From: Pelomonas margarita
GTDB taxonomy: Bacteria; Pseudomonadota; Gammaproteobacteria; Burkholderiales; Burkholderiaceae_C
DNA length: 64,000 bases
Direction of reading: 5' to 3'
Assembly: GCF_043555875.1 (NCBI RefSeq)
Contig: NZ_JBIGHW010000002.1
Location: 310,001 to 374,000 of the forward strand
Shown: positions 52,516 to 60,955 of the stretch, in pieces
How the letters are laid out: every line of letters starts with the position of its first letter
How positions within the stretch are numbered: position 1 is the first letter of the stretch
Notes under the pieces: generated by a model
Told to the model about the DNA's origin: nothing
Seen by the model: only the letters and a program-made list of their open reading frames with translations
Database searches by the model: none
Program-made: the position numbers and the translations under genes

Positions 52516-52597
52516 GATCCGAGCGCAGGGCCACCCCCAAGCCGGACCGCATCCCCCCGGGGGATCGGCCGACGTACCCGTTGGACGAGGGGCTGAC
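52512..52597 (-). repeat. GC-rich intergenic repeat copy E3 between yeaH and spoVR (inverted)
   Basis: Read on the minus strand it begins GTCAGCCCCTCGTCC and continues like E2 (CGGGTACGTCGGCCGATCCC, then GGATGCGGTCCGGCTTGGGG). It is flanked by the direct repeat CATGAG (52511-52516 and 52597-52602). A 29-codon frame 52512-52601 on the plus strand overlaps the yeaH stop by ATGA and the spoVR start by ATGA, so ribosomes could read through. Confidence 0.75.
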
Positions 52598-54199
52598 ATG
52601 AGTTGCAAGGAAGACCGCCGCCACCCCGAACGCGTGGCCACGCCGCCGCCCGGCATGGCCGAGCGCCGCCAGCGCGACCCACTGCGCCGCATGCTGCCGC
52701 TGCAGCAGCGCCCGAGCCAGCCGCTGCCCTCGCCCAACGACTGGACCTTCGAGCTCATCGAGGACTACCACGCCGTCATCAAGCAGACGGCCGAGCGCTT
52801 CGGCTTGGACACCTATGCCAACCAGCTGGAGGTCATCACCTCCGAGCAGATGATGGACGCCTACGCGTCGGTGGGCATGCCGGTGAACTACCGGCACTGG
52901 AGCTACGGCAAGGAGTTCATCGCCACCGAGCGCAACTACAAGCGCGGCCAGATGGGCCTGGCCTACGAGATCGTCATCAACTCCGATCCCTGCATCGCCT
53001 ACCTGATGGAGGAGAACACGCTGGCCATGCAGGCGCTGGTCATCGCTCATGCCTGCTACGGGCATAACTCCTTCTTCAAGGGCAACTACCTGTTCCGCAT
53101 GTGGACGGATGCGTCGTCCATCATCGACTACCTCGTCTACGCCAAGAACTACGTGGCCGAGTGCGAGGAGCGCCACGGGCTTGACGCCGTCGAGGCGCTG
53201 CTGGACAGCTGCCACGCGCTGATGAACCACGGCGTGGACCGCTACCGCCGGCCAGCCAAGCTGTCGCTCGCCGAAGAGCGCGCGCGCCTCAAGGAGCGCG
53301 AACAGCACGCCCAGTCCCAGGTCAACGACCTCTGGCGCACGCTGCCCAGGAAGCCCGACCGCCCCGACGAAGCCGCCGAGAGCCGCCGCTTCCCCGACGA
53401 GCCGCAGGAGAACCTGCTGTACTTCATCGAGAAGAACGCGCCGCTGCTGGAGCCCTGGCAGCGCGAGGTCGTGCGCATCGTGCGCAAGATCGCGCAGTAC
53501 TTCTATCCGCAGCGGCAAACGCAGGTCATGAACGAGGGCTGGGCCACCTTCTGGCACCACCGGCTGCTCAACCAGATGTACGACGACGGCTACCTGAGCG
53601 ACGGCATGATGATCGAGTGGCTGAAGTCGCACACCAACGTCGTCTACCAGCACCCCGGCGCCAACCTGAACCCATACGCACTGGGCTTTGCGATGTACAC
53701 CGACATCAAGCGCATCTGCGAGGCCCCGACGGATGAAGACAAGGCCTGGTTCCCCGACATCGCCGGCAGCGACTGGCTGCCCACGCTGGATCACGCGATG
53801 CGCAACTTCAAGGACGAGAGCTTCATCGGCCAGTACCTGAGCCCCAAGGTGATGCGCGACTTCCGGCTGTTTGCCATCCTGGACGACGAGGCCAAGACCG
53901 AGTACGAGATATCGGCCATCCACGACGAAGGCGGCTACCGCCACCTGCGCCAGGCGCTGTCACGCCAGTACGACCTGTCGACGCGCGAGCCCAACATCCA
54001 GGTCTGGAACGTGAACCTGCGCGGCGACCGCTCGCTGACGCTGCGCCACCAGCAGCACCTCAACCGACCGCTGCACGACAGCGCGCAGGAAGTGCTGCGC
54101 CATGTCGGCCGGCTGTGGGGCTTTGCCGTCAACCTGGAAAGCGCCAACAGCCGCGGCGACGTGACCCGGCGCTGGAACGTGCCGGCTCAGCACGGCTGA
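52598..54199 (+). CDS. spoVR: SpoVR/YcgB-family protein
   Basis: 533 residues. Matches the SpoVR family throughout: NDWTFELIEDYHAVIKQTAERFGLDTYANQLEVI, HACYGHNSFFKGNYLFRMWTDASSIIDYL, MNEGWATFWHHRLLNQMYDDG and HPGANLNPYALGFAMYTDIKRIC. Soluble, function uncertain, linked to stationary-phase and sporulation-like stress. Third gene of the prkA-yeaH-spoVR operon, start set by the ATG following repeat E3. Confidence 0.95.
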   Translation: MSCKEDRRHPERVATPPPGMAERRQRDPLRRMLPLQQRPSQPLPSPNDWTFELIEDYHAVIKQTAERFGLDTYANQLEVITSEQMMDAYASVGMPVNYRHWSYGKEFIATERNYKRGQMGLAYEIVINSDPCIAYLMEENTLAMQALVIAHACYGHNSFFKGNYLFRMWTDASSIIDYLVYAKNYVAECEERHGLDAVEALLDSCHALMNHGVDRYRRPAKLSLAEERARLKEREQHAQSQVNDLWRTLPRKPDRPDEAAESRRFPDEPQENLLYFIEKNAPLLEPWQREVVRIVRKIAQYFYPQRQTQVMNEGWATFWHHRLLNQMYDDGYLSDGMMIEWLKSHTNVVYQHPGANLNPYALGFAMYTDIKRICEAPTDEDKAWFPDIAGSDWLPTLDHAMRNFKDESFIGQYLSPKVMRDFRLFAILDDEAKTEYEISAIHDEGGYRHLRQALSRQYDLSTREPNIQVWNVNLRGDRSLTLRHQQHLNRPLHDSAQEVLRHVGRLWGFAVNLESANSRGDVTRRWNVPAQHG

Positions 54200-54240
54200 A
54201 GCAATGAGGCGGGCCGGCGCTGGGTTCGAAACACGGTGGC

Positions 54241-54555
54241 TCAGCTCGCCAGCTTCAGCCCCACGATGCCCGCCACGATGAGGCCCAGGCTCACCAGCCG
54301 GCCCACCGTGGCCGGCTCGTTGAACAGCACCATGCCCAGCGCCGCCGTGCCCACGGCGCCCACGCCCACCCAGATCGCGTAGGCCGTGCCCACCGGCAGC
54401 GTCTTCATCGCCACGCCCAGCAGGCCGACGCTGGCCACCATGGCGCCTACGGTCAGCACCGTGGGCAAGGGCCGCGTGAAGCCCTCGGTGTACTTGAGGC
54501 CGATGGCCCAACCCACCTCCAGCAGGCCCGCGACGACGAGCAACAGCCAAGCCAT
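54241..54555 (-). CDS. sugE: SugE/Gdx-type small multidrug resistance family exporter
   Basis: 104 residues with four helices. MAWLLLVVAGLLEVGWAIGLKYTEGFTR contains the conserved Glu of SMR proteins (Glu13 in GLLEVGW), and the GLKYTEGFTR segment is of the guanidinium-exporting Gdx/SugE branch. Inner-membrane dimer exchanging guanidinium for protons, by family knowledge. No guanidine riboswitch was recognised upstream. Convergent with spoVR. Confidence 0.9.
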   Translation of the reverse strand: MAWLLLVVAGLLEVGWAIGLKYTEGFTRPLPTVLTVGAMVASVGLLGVAMKTLPVGTAYAIWVGVGAVGTAALGMVLFNEPATVGRLVSLGLIVAGIVGLKLAS

Positions 54556-54650
54556 GATGTGAACGCCCTGAGTGACAAGGCTGATCATTCTGCCGACAGG
54601 CAGTCGCGCCGCTGATCGACGGCGCCATGCCCCGTCACACCGTGGGTGGT

Positions 54651-54737
54651 TCAGATGCCACAGCCGTCGCCCGGCGCCCGCACCAGGTGAATCTGGATGC
54701 AGATCTGGCCCAGCGGCGTCTCGTCGGCGGCGCTCAC
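54651..54737 (-). CDS. Possible 28-residue peptide coupled to the GNAT gene
   Basis: GTG starts one base after the GNAT stop (TGATGTG) and the frame runs MSAADETPLGQICIQIHLV... to TGA at 54651. Soluble, two Cys. The start is well placed for translational coupling, but there is no independent ribosome site and no recognised family; could be chance. Confidence 0.25.
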   Translation of the reverse strand: MSAADETPLGQICIQIHLVRAPGDGCGI

Positions 54738-54738
54738 A

Positions 54739-55197
54739 TCAGGCCTCCATGCGCCTAGCGTAGGCAAAGTACACCTCGTCGCGCTGCCAGCCCAGCGACT
54801 CGTACAGTGACTGCGCCGTCTGGTTGGTGCGCGCCGTTGTCAGCTCCAGCCGCGCGCGGCCGGTGCTCTTCGCATGGTGCTCGGCAGCCAGCAGCAGCGC
54901 CCGCCCGGCGCCCGAGCGGCGCGCCTCGGGCGTGACGTACAGGTCCGACAACTGGTAGATGGGCCGTGCGTCGATAGAGCAGAACAGCGGGTAGAGCTGG
55001 CAGAAGCCGATGACCTCCTGGGCCTCGTTCACGGTCAGCAGGATGACGGATTCGTCGCGCTGCAGCCGATCACGGATGAAGTGGCGCGCGGCAGCCACGT
55101 CAGGCGCCTGCTCGTAGAACTGGCGATAGGCGTCGAAGAGGGGGGCGACGACCTCGAGGTCGGCCAGCGTGGCGATGCGGATGCGATGGCTGTTCAT
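54739..55197 (-). CDS. GNAT-family acetyltransferase
   Basis: 152 residues. IRIATLADLEVVAPLFDAYRQFY, LSDLYVTPEARRSGAGRALLLAAEHHA (acetyl-CoA pyrophosphate loop RRSGAGRA) and TNQTAQSLYESLGWQRDE match GNAT. Cytoplasmic; substrate unknown. Start MNSHRIRIATL is preferred because the upstream in-frame extension is short and Pro-rich. Confidence 0.9.
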   Translation of the reverse strand: MNSHRIRIATLADLEVVAPLFDAYRQFYEQAPDVAAARHFIRDRLQRDESVILLTVNEAQEVIGFCQLYPLFCSIDARPIYQLSDLYVTPEARRSGAGRALLLAAEHHAKSTGRARLELTTARTNQTAQSLYESLGWQRDEVYFAYARRMEA

Positions 55198-55292
55198 GGG
55201 CGGGTTTGTACAGGGCACATCAGACCCCGTTCATCGAATCCGTCGCCACGCTACGCGCAGGCAATTGCATGGCCGGCAGCCCAACGGACGCA

Positions 55293-56702
55293 TCAGCCTG
55301 CGAAGATCTTCCCGGGGTTCATGATCCCCAGCGGGTCCAGTGCCTGCTTCACGGCTTGCATCAACGCCACGGCAGCCTCGCCGGTCTCGTCGATGAGGAA
55401 GCGCTGCTTGTGCAGCCCGATGCCATGCTCGCCGGTGCAAGTGCCCTCCAGCGCCAGGGCACGCGCCACCATCTGGGCGCTCAGCCGCTCGGCGGTGGCC
55501 AGCTCGTCGGGCCGGGCGGGGTCCAGCAGGTAGGCCATGTGGAAGTTGCCGTCGCCCACATGGCCGACGATGAAGTACGGCAGGCCGGCCGCCTGCACCT
55601 CGGCGATGGATGCGTTGATGTTCTCGGCCAGCCGCGAGATGGGCACGCAGGTATCGGTCGTGACGGCACGGCAGCCCGGGCGCATCTGCAGGCCCGCGAA
55701 GTAGGCATGGTGCCGCGCCGCCCACAGCCGCGTGCGCGCCTCGGGCGTGGTGGCCCATTCGAACGCATCGCCGCCATGGTCAGCCGCCACGTCCTGCACG
55801 GTGGCCGCCTGCTCGGCCACGCCGGCCTCGCTGCCATGGAACTCCATCAGCAGCATGGGCGCTTCCTTCAGGCCCAGCCGGTCATGCGCGTTGACGGCCC
55901 TGATCGCGTTCGTGTCCAGCAGCTCGCAGCGCGCGATGGGCACGCCGATCTGGATGACCTGCATGGCCGTCTGGACGGCAGCGTCGATGCTGGGGAAGAA
56001 GCAGATGGCCGCCGACACCGCCTCGGGCAGCGGATGCACCTTGACGGTCAGCTCGGTGATGACGCCGAGCGTGCCCTCGCTGCCGACGAGCAGCCGCGTC
56101 AGGTCGTAGCCGGCGCTGCTCTTCTTCGCGCGCGAGCCGGTGCGGATGACCTCGCCGCTGGCCGCCACGAAGCGCAGGCCCAACACGTTCTCGCGCATCG
56201 TGCCGTAGCGCACCGCGTTCGTGCCGCTGGCTCGCGTGGCGGCCATGCCGCCCAGGCTCGCATCGGCGCCGGGGTCGATGGGGAAGAACAGACCTTCGTG
56301 CCGCAACGCCTCGTTCAGCGCCTTGCGCGTGACGCCGGGCTGCACCGTCACCGTCAGGTCTTCGGCGGCGATGCGCAGGATGCGGTTCATGCGCGACACA
56401 TCCAGGCTGACACCGCCCTGCACCGCCAGCAGGTGACCTTCCAGCGACGAGCCGGCGCCATACGGGATGACTGGCACGCGGTACGCGGCGCACGCGGTCA
56501 CGACCTGCGCCACCTCCTCCTCGCTCTCGGCGAATACGACGGCCTGCGGCGGCGGCACATCGAAGACGGATTCGTCACGACCATGCTGCTCGCAGACGGC
56601 GCGGGCCGTCGAGCAGCGCGCTCCGAACGCCGCCTGCAACGCAGCCAGAAGGTCCGCCGGCAGGGGCGCTGCGACGGCGGCAGGGGAAGCGGGCGCATTC
56701 AT
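55293..56702 (-). CDS. FAD-binding oxidoreductase of the D-lactate dehydrogenase / glycolate oxidase (GlcD) family
   Basis: 469 residues. FAD-binding 4 domain: VIPYGAGSSLEGHLLAVQGGVSLDVSRMNRIL, and GLFFPIDPGADASLGGMAATRASGTNAVRYGTMRENVLGL. C-terminal FAD-oxidase domain with GHVGDGNFHMAYL and GTCTGEHGIGLHKQRFL (His and Glu of the D-lactate-type active site). It oxidises a 2-hydroxy acid and passes electrons to the respiratory chain. ATG 56702 preceded by AGGAGA; a TTG at 56708 is less likely. Confidence 0.92.
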   Translation of the reverse strand: MNAPASPAAVAAPLPADLLAALQAAFGARCSTARAVCEQHGRDESVFDVPPPQAVVFAESEEEVAQVVTACAAYRVPVIPYGAGSSLEGHLLAVQGGVSLDVSRMNRILRIAAEDLTVTVQPGVTRKALNEALRHEGLFFPIDPGADASLGGMAATRASGTNAVRYGTMRENVLGLRFVAASGEVIRTGSRAKKSSAGYDLTRLLVGSEGTLGVITELTVKVHPLPEAVSAAICFFPSIDAAVQTAMQVIQIGVPIARCELLDTNAIRAVNAHDRLGLKEAPMLLMEFHGSEAGVAEQAATVQDVAADHGGDAFEWATTPEARTRLWAARHHAYFAGLQMRPGCRAVTTDTCVPISRLAENINASIAEVQAAGLPYFIVGHVGDGNFHMAYLLDPARPDELATAERLSAQMVARALALEGTCTGEHGIGLHKQRFLIDETGEAAVALMQAVKQALDPLGIMNPGKIFAG

Positions 56703-56791
56703 CGGCAAGTCTCCTGATCCAAGTCAGGGAATTGTGTTGCAGCGCCGTCCCCGCAGTGCCAGCATGAAGTCTCCACTCCGGGAGCCTCTCC

Positions 56792-57019
56792 ATGACCCTG
56801 ACCTGGCTGCTGCTGATCCTGGCCGCCCTGCTGATCGTGCTGGGTGCCCTGCGCTTCGAAGTGCTGCTGGCCCGCTGGCGCGAACTCGTGGGCCCGTCGA
56901 CTGGCGCCGTCCCACCTGCTGACGCCACTGCGGCGCCGCTGCCCCACAACACCGGCCTGCATCCGCACAACGCCCCCACCCGCAAGCCGGCGTTTCACCG
57001 CAGTGGCCGACGCCACTGA
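56792..57019 (+). CDS. Small membrane protein (75 residues)
   Basis: MTLTWLLLILAALLIVLGALRF... is one N-terminal helix, followed by a hydrophilic, Pro/His-rich tail (HNTGLHPHNAPTRKP). GGAG precedes the ATG. No family recognised. Divergent from the flavoprotein gene and 47 bases before the adenosyltransferase. Confidence 0.5.
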   Translation: MTLTWLLLILAALLIVLGALRFEVLLARWRELVGPSTGAVPPADATAAPLPHNTGLHPHNAPTRKPAFHRSGRRH

Positions 57020-57066
57020 CAGCACCTGAGCACAATGGCGGCCCCGCAACCCTTGCAGACCGCCAC

Positions 57067-57663
57067 ATGGGCAACCGCCTCACCCAGATCGCCACCCGCA
57101 CGGGCGACGACGGCAGCACCGGCCTGTCGGATGGCAGCCGTGTCACCAAGAGCCACCTGCGCGTGCAGGCCATGGGCGATGTCGACGAACTGAACTCGCA
57201 CCTGGGCGTGCTGCTAGCAGAGCCGCTGCCGGGTGACGTGCGCGAGCTGCTCGTCACCATCCAGCATGAGCTGTTCAACCTCGGCGGTGAACTCTCCTGG
57301 CCCGGCGGCCACCTGCTGAAGGACACCGCCGTGCTGCGCCTGGACGACGCGCTGGCTCACTACAACGAGCACCTGCCCCGGCTGAAGGAGTTCATCCTGC
57401 CGGCCGGCACGCGCAGTGCGGCCATCGCCCATGTGTGCCGCACCGTCGCGCGGCGGGCGGAGCGCACCGTCATCATGCTGGCGGCCAGCGAGCCCATCAA
57501 CGCCGCGCCGCGCCAGTACCTGAACCGCCTGTCCGATCTGCTGTTCGTGCTGGCCCGCGTGCTCAACCGCGCCAACCTCGACGGGCTGGGCGGCGACGAC
57601 GTCTACTGGCAGAGCGAGCGCATGAAGCGGCTGGATGCCTACGACGCGGACAACACTGGCTGA
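57067..57663 (+). CDS. PduO-type cob(I)yrinic acid a,c-diamide adenosyltransferase
   Basis: 198 residues. TRTGDDGSTGLSDGSRVTKS, GDVDELNSHLGVLL, and the helical C-terminus with RRAERTVIMLAASEPINAAPRQYLNRLSDLLFVLARVLNR are diagnostic of the PduO/MMAB family. It makes adenosylcobalamin. Convergent with the YqjK-like gene, ending two bases before its stop. No cobalamin riboswitch seen. Confidence 0.95.
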   Translation: MGNRLTQIATRTGDDGSTGLSDGSRVTKSHLRVQAMGDVDELNSHLGVLLAEPLPGDVRELLVTIQHELFNLGGELSWPGGHLLKDTAVLRLDDALAHYNEHLPRLKEFILPAGTRSAAIAHVCRTVARRAERTVIMLAASEPINAAPRQYLNRLSDLLFVLARVLNRANLDGLGGDDVYWQSERMKRLDAYDADNTG

Positions 57664-57664
57664 C

Positions 57665-57955
57665 TCAACGCCGCTGCCAGACCCGCCACGCCAGCCAGGC
57701 CCAGCGCAGCAGACCCAGCACCCGCCCGCGTCGAGAGGCGGCAAAGAAGGCCGTGCCGCTGTTGACGGCAGCCAGCACCAGCGGGTCCGACAGCCAGCGC
57801 CTCACGGCCATCACCGGCCGCGCCACGTGGTCGGCATGTCCGCCCAGCACCTGCAGATCCTGCTGCAGCTGGCCGCGCAGCAGCGTGGACGCCAGCAACA
57901 AATTTTCCTTACGCTCGCTGCGCCGGGCCGGGTCTTGCGGGATGGGCGGGATCAT
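57665..57955 (-). CDS. YqjK-like small protein
   Basis: 96 residues, basic, with RKENLLLASTLLRGQLQQDL and a hydrophobic/aromatic C-terminus LLRWAWLAWRVW. Similar position and composition to YqjK, last gene of the yqjD-yqjE-yqjK cluster. ATG overlaps the YqjE-like stop (ATGA). Inferred inner-membrane associated. Confidence 0.7.
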   Translation of the reverse strand: MIPPIPQDPARRSERKENLLLASTLLRGQLQQDLQVLGGHADHVARPVMAVRRWLSDPLVLAAVNSGTAFFAASRRGRVLGLLRWAWLAWRVWQRR

Positions 57956-58335
57956 GGCTGCCGCTGATCGAGACCCGCCGCGTCCTTGCGCAGCTCGGCG
58001 ATGCTGGCCTGGAACAGCGTGGAGGGCTGCGCCGCCAGCGCCTTGAGTTGACGCAGCGCCAACGCGGCCGCGACGAGCAGCACGCCGGTGGCCGCGCCCA
58101 GCGCCAGCAGCGGATGGCTATCCCACAGCGCCACGATGGCCAGCACCAGCAGCATCAGCACCGCAAAGCCGGCCAGCAGCGCGGCCAGCACGGCCCACAG
58201 CACCAGGCTGGCGATGCGGTCCTTCTCCTCCTGGACCTCGATGGCCAGCAGCTCAAGCCGGATGCGACCCAGTGTCAGCAGCGAACGGCCAAGCCGCCGC
58301 AGCGGTGCGGAGACGGGTTCCTGGTCCTCGCTCAC
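57952..58335 (-). CDS. YqjE-like (phage holin family) inner-membrane protein
   Basis: 127 residues from GTG at 58335 (an upstream TTG at 58338 is possible). RLGRSLLTLGRIRLELLAIEVQEEKDRIASLVLW then two transmembrane helices (AALLAGFAVLMLLVLAIVALW and LALGAATGVLLVAAALAL). This is the YqjE/DUF1469 family, coupled to the YqjK-like gene downstream. Function unknown, envelope/stress related by analogy. Confidence 0.85.
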   Translation of the reverse strand: MSEDQEPVSAPLRRLGRSLLTLGRIRLELLAIEVQEEKDRIASLVLWAVLAALLAGFAVLMLLVLAIVALWDSHPLLALGAATGVLLVAAALALRQLKALAAQPSTLFQASIAELRKDAAGLDQRQP

Positions 58336-58351
58336 CAAGGCCGCCGCGCGT

Positions 58352-58660
58352 TCAACGGCGGCCGATCAGCACGCCCAGCGCCAGGCCGACCGCCGCCGCC
58401 ACGCCGATGGCCTGCCAGGGCTTGGCATGCACATAGTCATCGGTGGCTGCGGCCGCATCCTTGGCGCGCTGTACGGCCTCATGCTGCACGTCGATGAGTT
58501 TCTCCTTGGCGCCATCCAGGCGCTCCCGGATGCGCGCACGCAAGGCCTTGGCCTCGCCGCTGACCTCGTTGCCGGTGCTGCTCATCAGCGCGTCGATGTC
58601 GTCCATCACGGCGCGAAAGTCAGCAGCCAGCTTGTCCTTGGCTTGGGCTGTATCGGTCAT
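58352..58660 (-). CDS. DUF883 (YqjD/ElaB) ribosome- or membrane-associated protein
   Basis: 102 residues. Long amphipathic helix (DKLAADFRAVMDDIDALMSSTG...) rich in Ala/Glu/Lys, and a C-terminal helix AIGVAAAVGLALGVLIGRR. YqjD-type proteins dock inactive ribosomes at the membrane in stationary phase. Start MTDTAQAKDKL, first gene of a three-gene yqjDEK-like run. Confidence 0.92.
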   Translation of the reverse strand: MTDTAQAKDKLAADFRAVMDDIDALMSSTGNEVSGEAKALRARIRERLDGAKEKLIDVQHEAVQRAKDAAAATDDYVHAKPWQAIGVAAAVGLALGVLIGRR

Positions 58661-58751
58661 CGCAGGCTCCTTGATCGGGTTGCAAGATGGGCCAAGCCTA
58701 ACGCGATCGCATGCCGCCACCGTGACCGGGCGCAAAAGACGCGCACTTGTC

Positions 58752-59720
58752 CTACAGCGCCGCCACCGCCTGGCGCAGCCGCGCCGCAAACGCGTCCCGC
58801 AGCGGTGCAGGCGCCACCACCGCCACCTGCCCTGCATGGCGCAGCAGGTCCATCAGCAGCTCGGTGTCGTCCACATAAGGCAGCTGCAGCCGCCAGCGGC
58901 CATCGGGCAGGAACTCGCTGCGCTGAGCCGGATGCCATTCCTCGCGCGACACCCAGGCCGCCGCCTCGGCGCTGAATAGCAGCTCGGCCTCGCGCGGCGT
59001 GCCGCCGGCAAAGATGCCGTAGCCCTGGTCCAGCTCGGCCTCCAGCTCGGCCAGCGGCACGGGGCGGGCCCCGGCCTCCAGCAACGTGGCCGCCTCGATG
59101 CCGTCCAGCGCAAAGCGCCGGTAGCCATCGCTGGCGTGGCACCAGGCATCCAGGTACCAGGCATGGCGGTGATGCACCAGGCGCTGTGGCGACACCTCGC
59201 GCTCGCTGGCCGCGCCGTCGCGCTTCTTGCGGTAGCGGATGGCTAGCCGACGCCGCTTCACGACGGCGCTGCCCACGGTCTCGAAACAGTCGCTGGCGAC
59301 GCGCCGCCGCGCCGTGCCGATCAGCCGCACGCGGCGGCGCAGCTCGTCGGCCTCGGCCGCGTCCACACCCAGCATGCCGGTGATCTTGTCGAACATGGGC
59401 TGCAGATGGCGGCCGACGATGCCCTGCTCGTCCAGCCCGGCCAGCATCTGCTGCATGGTCAGCAGCGCGTGCAGCTCGGCCTCGTTGAACCACACGCCCG
59501 GCAGCTCGTGCTTGCCGCCACGCCACTGCTGGCCGAAGCGGTAGCCATTCTCGCCGGCGTCGTACTCGATGGGCGCGTCCAGACGCTCGCGCAGGTAGGC
59601 CAGGTCACGCTTGAGCGTGGCCGGTGACACCTCCAACGCCGCGATGAGCTCGGCAAACGACACGCAGCCGCGAGAGCGGATCAGGTGCTCGATCTTGTAG
59701 AAGCGTTCGGTGCGGTCCAT
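58752..59720 (-). CDS. WYL-domain transcriptional regulator
   Basis: 322 residues. Winged helix-turn-helix at residues ~1-60 (RTERFYKIEHLIRSRGCVSFAELIAALEVSPATLKRDLAYLRERL), then a WYL domain (RRRLAIRYRKKRDG, VSPQRLVHHRHAWYLDAWCHASDGYRRFALDGIEAATLL) and a C-terminal WCX part. WYL proteins sense nucleic-acid or nucleotide ligands and often control defence or DNA repair genes. Divergent from the HNH-like gene 126 bases away, its likely target. Confidence 0.9.
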   Translation of the reverse strand: MDRTERFYKIEHLIRSRGCVSFAELIAALEVSPATLKRDLAYLRERLDAPIEYDAGENGYRFGQQWRGGKHELPGVWFNEAELHALLTMQQMLAGLDEQGIVGRHLQPMFDKITGMLGVDAAEADELRRRVRLIGTARRRVASDCFETVGSAVVKRRRLAIRYRKKRDGAASEREVSPQRLVHHRHAWYLDAWCHASDGYRRFALDGIEAATLLEAGARPVPLAELEAELDQGYGIFAGGTPREAELLFSAEAAAWVSREEWHPAQRSEFLPDGRWRLQLPYVDDTELLMDLLRHAGQVAVVAPAPLRDAFAARLRQAVAAL

Positions 59721-59846
59721 GGGGCGTGGTGGCTGAACAGATTCACAGTGTTTTCCTGGTGGATCATCTCATGAGCCATCTAGCTCACAGACTGCTTGCA
59801 AGGCCCGCGATTCAACAGCCCAGGCCTCTCAACCTCAGGAGCCGCC

Positions 59847-60890
59847 ATGCAAGCCGTCACCACCGCCCAGATCCACACCCACCCCGCCCTGGCCCAGTTC
59901 GCGCTGGACATGGACGACACGCCCGCGCAGGTCAGCGCGCACGAACGCGTGGGCCTCGCGCTGGGCCGCGACTACGCACTGCATGGGCTCACGCCACCCA
60001 TCGCCCACCTCTACCCGCAATCGCCACTGCAGCGCGGCTGGATGTCGGCCCGCAGCCGCCCCGTGCGCACGCCGGCCAGCCCGCAGGTCGAGCTGTGGCT
60101 GGCGCTGCGCACCCACGCCTGGGCCCGCGGCCGCAGCTTCGAGGACATCCAGCTCACGCCACATCACCTGGCGCAGCTGGACACCACGCACTGCCCTATC
60201 ACCCGTGAGCTGCTGGGCGACGACAACCGCAGCATCGACCGCGTGCGCGACGACGCCGGCTATGCGGCCGGCAACCTCGCCGTCATGAGCCAACGCGCCA
60301 ACCGCGCCAAGGGCAGCCGCAACCGCCAGGCCCTGCTGGACATGGCCAGCAGCTGCGCGGCCGGCCCCATCACCCGCATCGGCGGCCTGGATGAAGCCCA
60401 GTGGCAGCGCCTGGCCGTGCTGAGCAGCTTCGTGACGCCACTGAGCCACGAAGAGGCCGCACAGATCCCGCTGCGCGTGCTGCCGCCCAACCGCATGCGG
60501 CTGTTCAACCCCATCCAGGCGCTGCAGGCGCTGGTCACGCGCCAGCTCGCCACGCCGGGCTGGAGCGCCTGCCTGGCACGGCTGGAGGCCCTGCTGCCCA
60601 CGGAGGCCCTGCGCACCGACTTCAACCGCTTCCTGCTCGCGCTGGCCCCGCGCGTGCTGGCCGCTGCCGAGCTGCAGTCGCCGCATGAGATCCGCTGGGC
60701 GCTGGAAGACGCCTGGGCCCAGCCGCTAGTCATGAAGCGCTGGACGCGCCTTGCGCTGCAGCTGCATCCCGAACAGGCCGAGGCATTGGTGGAACGCGCC
60801 GCAGCCCGCAAGCTGAGCCCGGTGCATGTGCAGCGGCATGACGATGCGACTGAGGGCTGGGCCCTGGAAACGGGGGGGTATCAGCGCTGA
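59847..60890 (+). CDS. HNH-like protein of unknown function divergent from a WYL regulator
   Basis: 347 residues, soluble. Residues ~110-150 read THCPITRELLGDDNRSIDRVRDDAGYAAGNLAVMS, resembling the treble-clef/HNH arrangement in which a Cys-Pro is followed by a ...IDR..D.GY..GN.. block. There is only one Cys in that block. The remaining ~200 residues are helical and unrecognised. ATG has AGGAG six bases upstream. The HNH call is tentative; a WYL-regulated nucleic-acid enzyme is inference. Confidence 0.6.
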   Translation: MQAVTTAQIHTHPALAQFALDMDDTPAQVSAHERVGLALGRDYALHGLTPPIAHLYPQSPLQRGWMSARSRPVRTPASPQVELWLALRTHAWARGRSFEDIQLTPHHLAQLDTTHCPITRELLGDDNRSIDRVRDDAGYAAGNLAVMSQRANRAKGSRNRQALLDMASSCAAGPITRIGGLDEAQWQRLAVLSSFVTPLSHEEAAQIPLRVLPPNRMRLFNPIQALQALVTRQLATPGWSACLARLEALLPTEALRTDFNRFLLALAPRVLAAAELQSPHEIRWALEDAWAQPLVMKRWTRLALQLHPEQAEALVERAAARKLSPVHVQRHDDATEGWALETGGYQR

Positions 60891-60955
60891 CGTCACGGCA
60901 TGGTCATTTGCGCCGGACAGAGTGCCACCGCTCCGTCCACCAACTTCCCATACTC

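Noticed and set aside
54556..54738. Guanidine riboswitch upstream of the sugE-type gene
   Set aside because: ACGG tetraloop candidates are present, but the flanking bases do not form the required stems, so no mini-ykkC or ykkC fold is supported.
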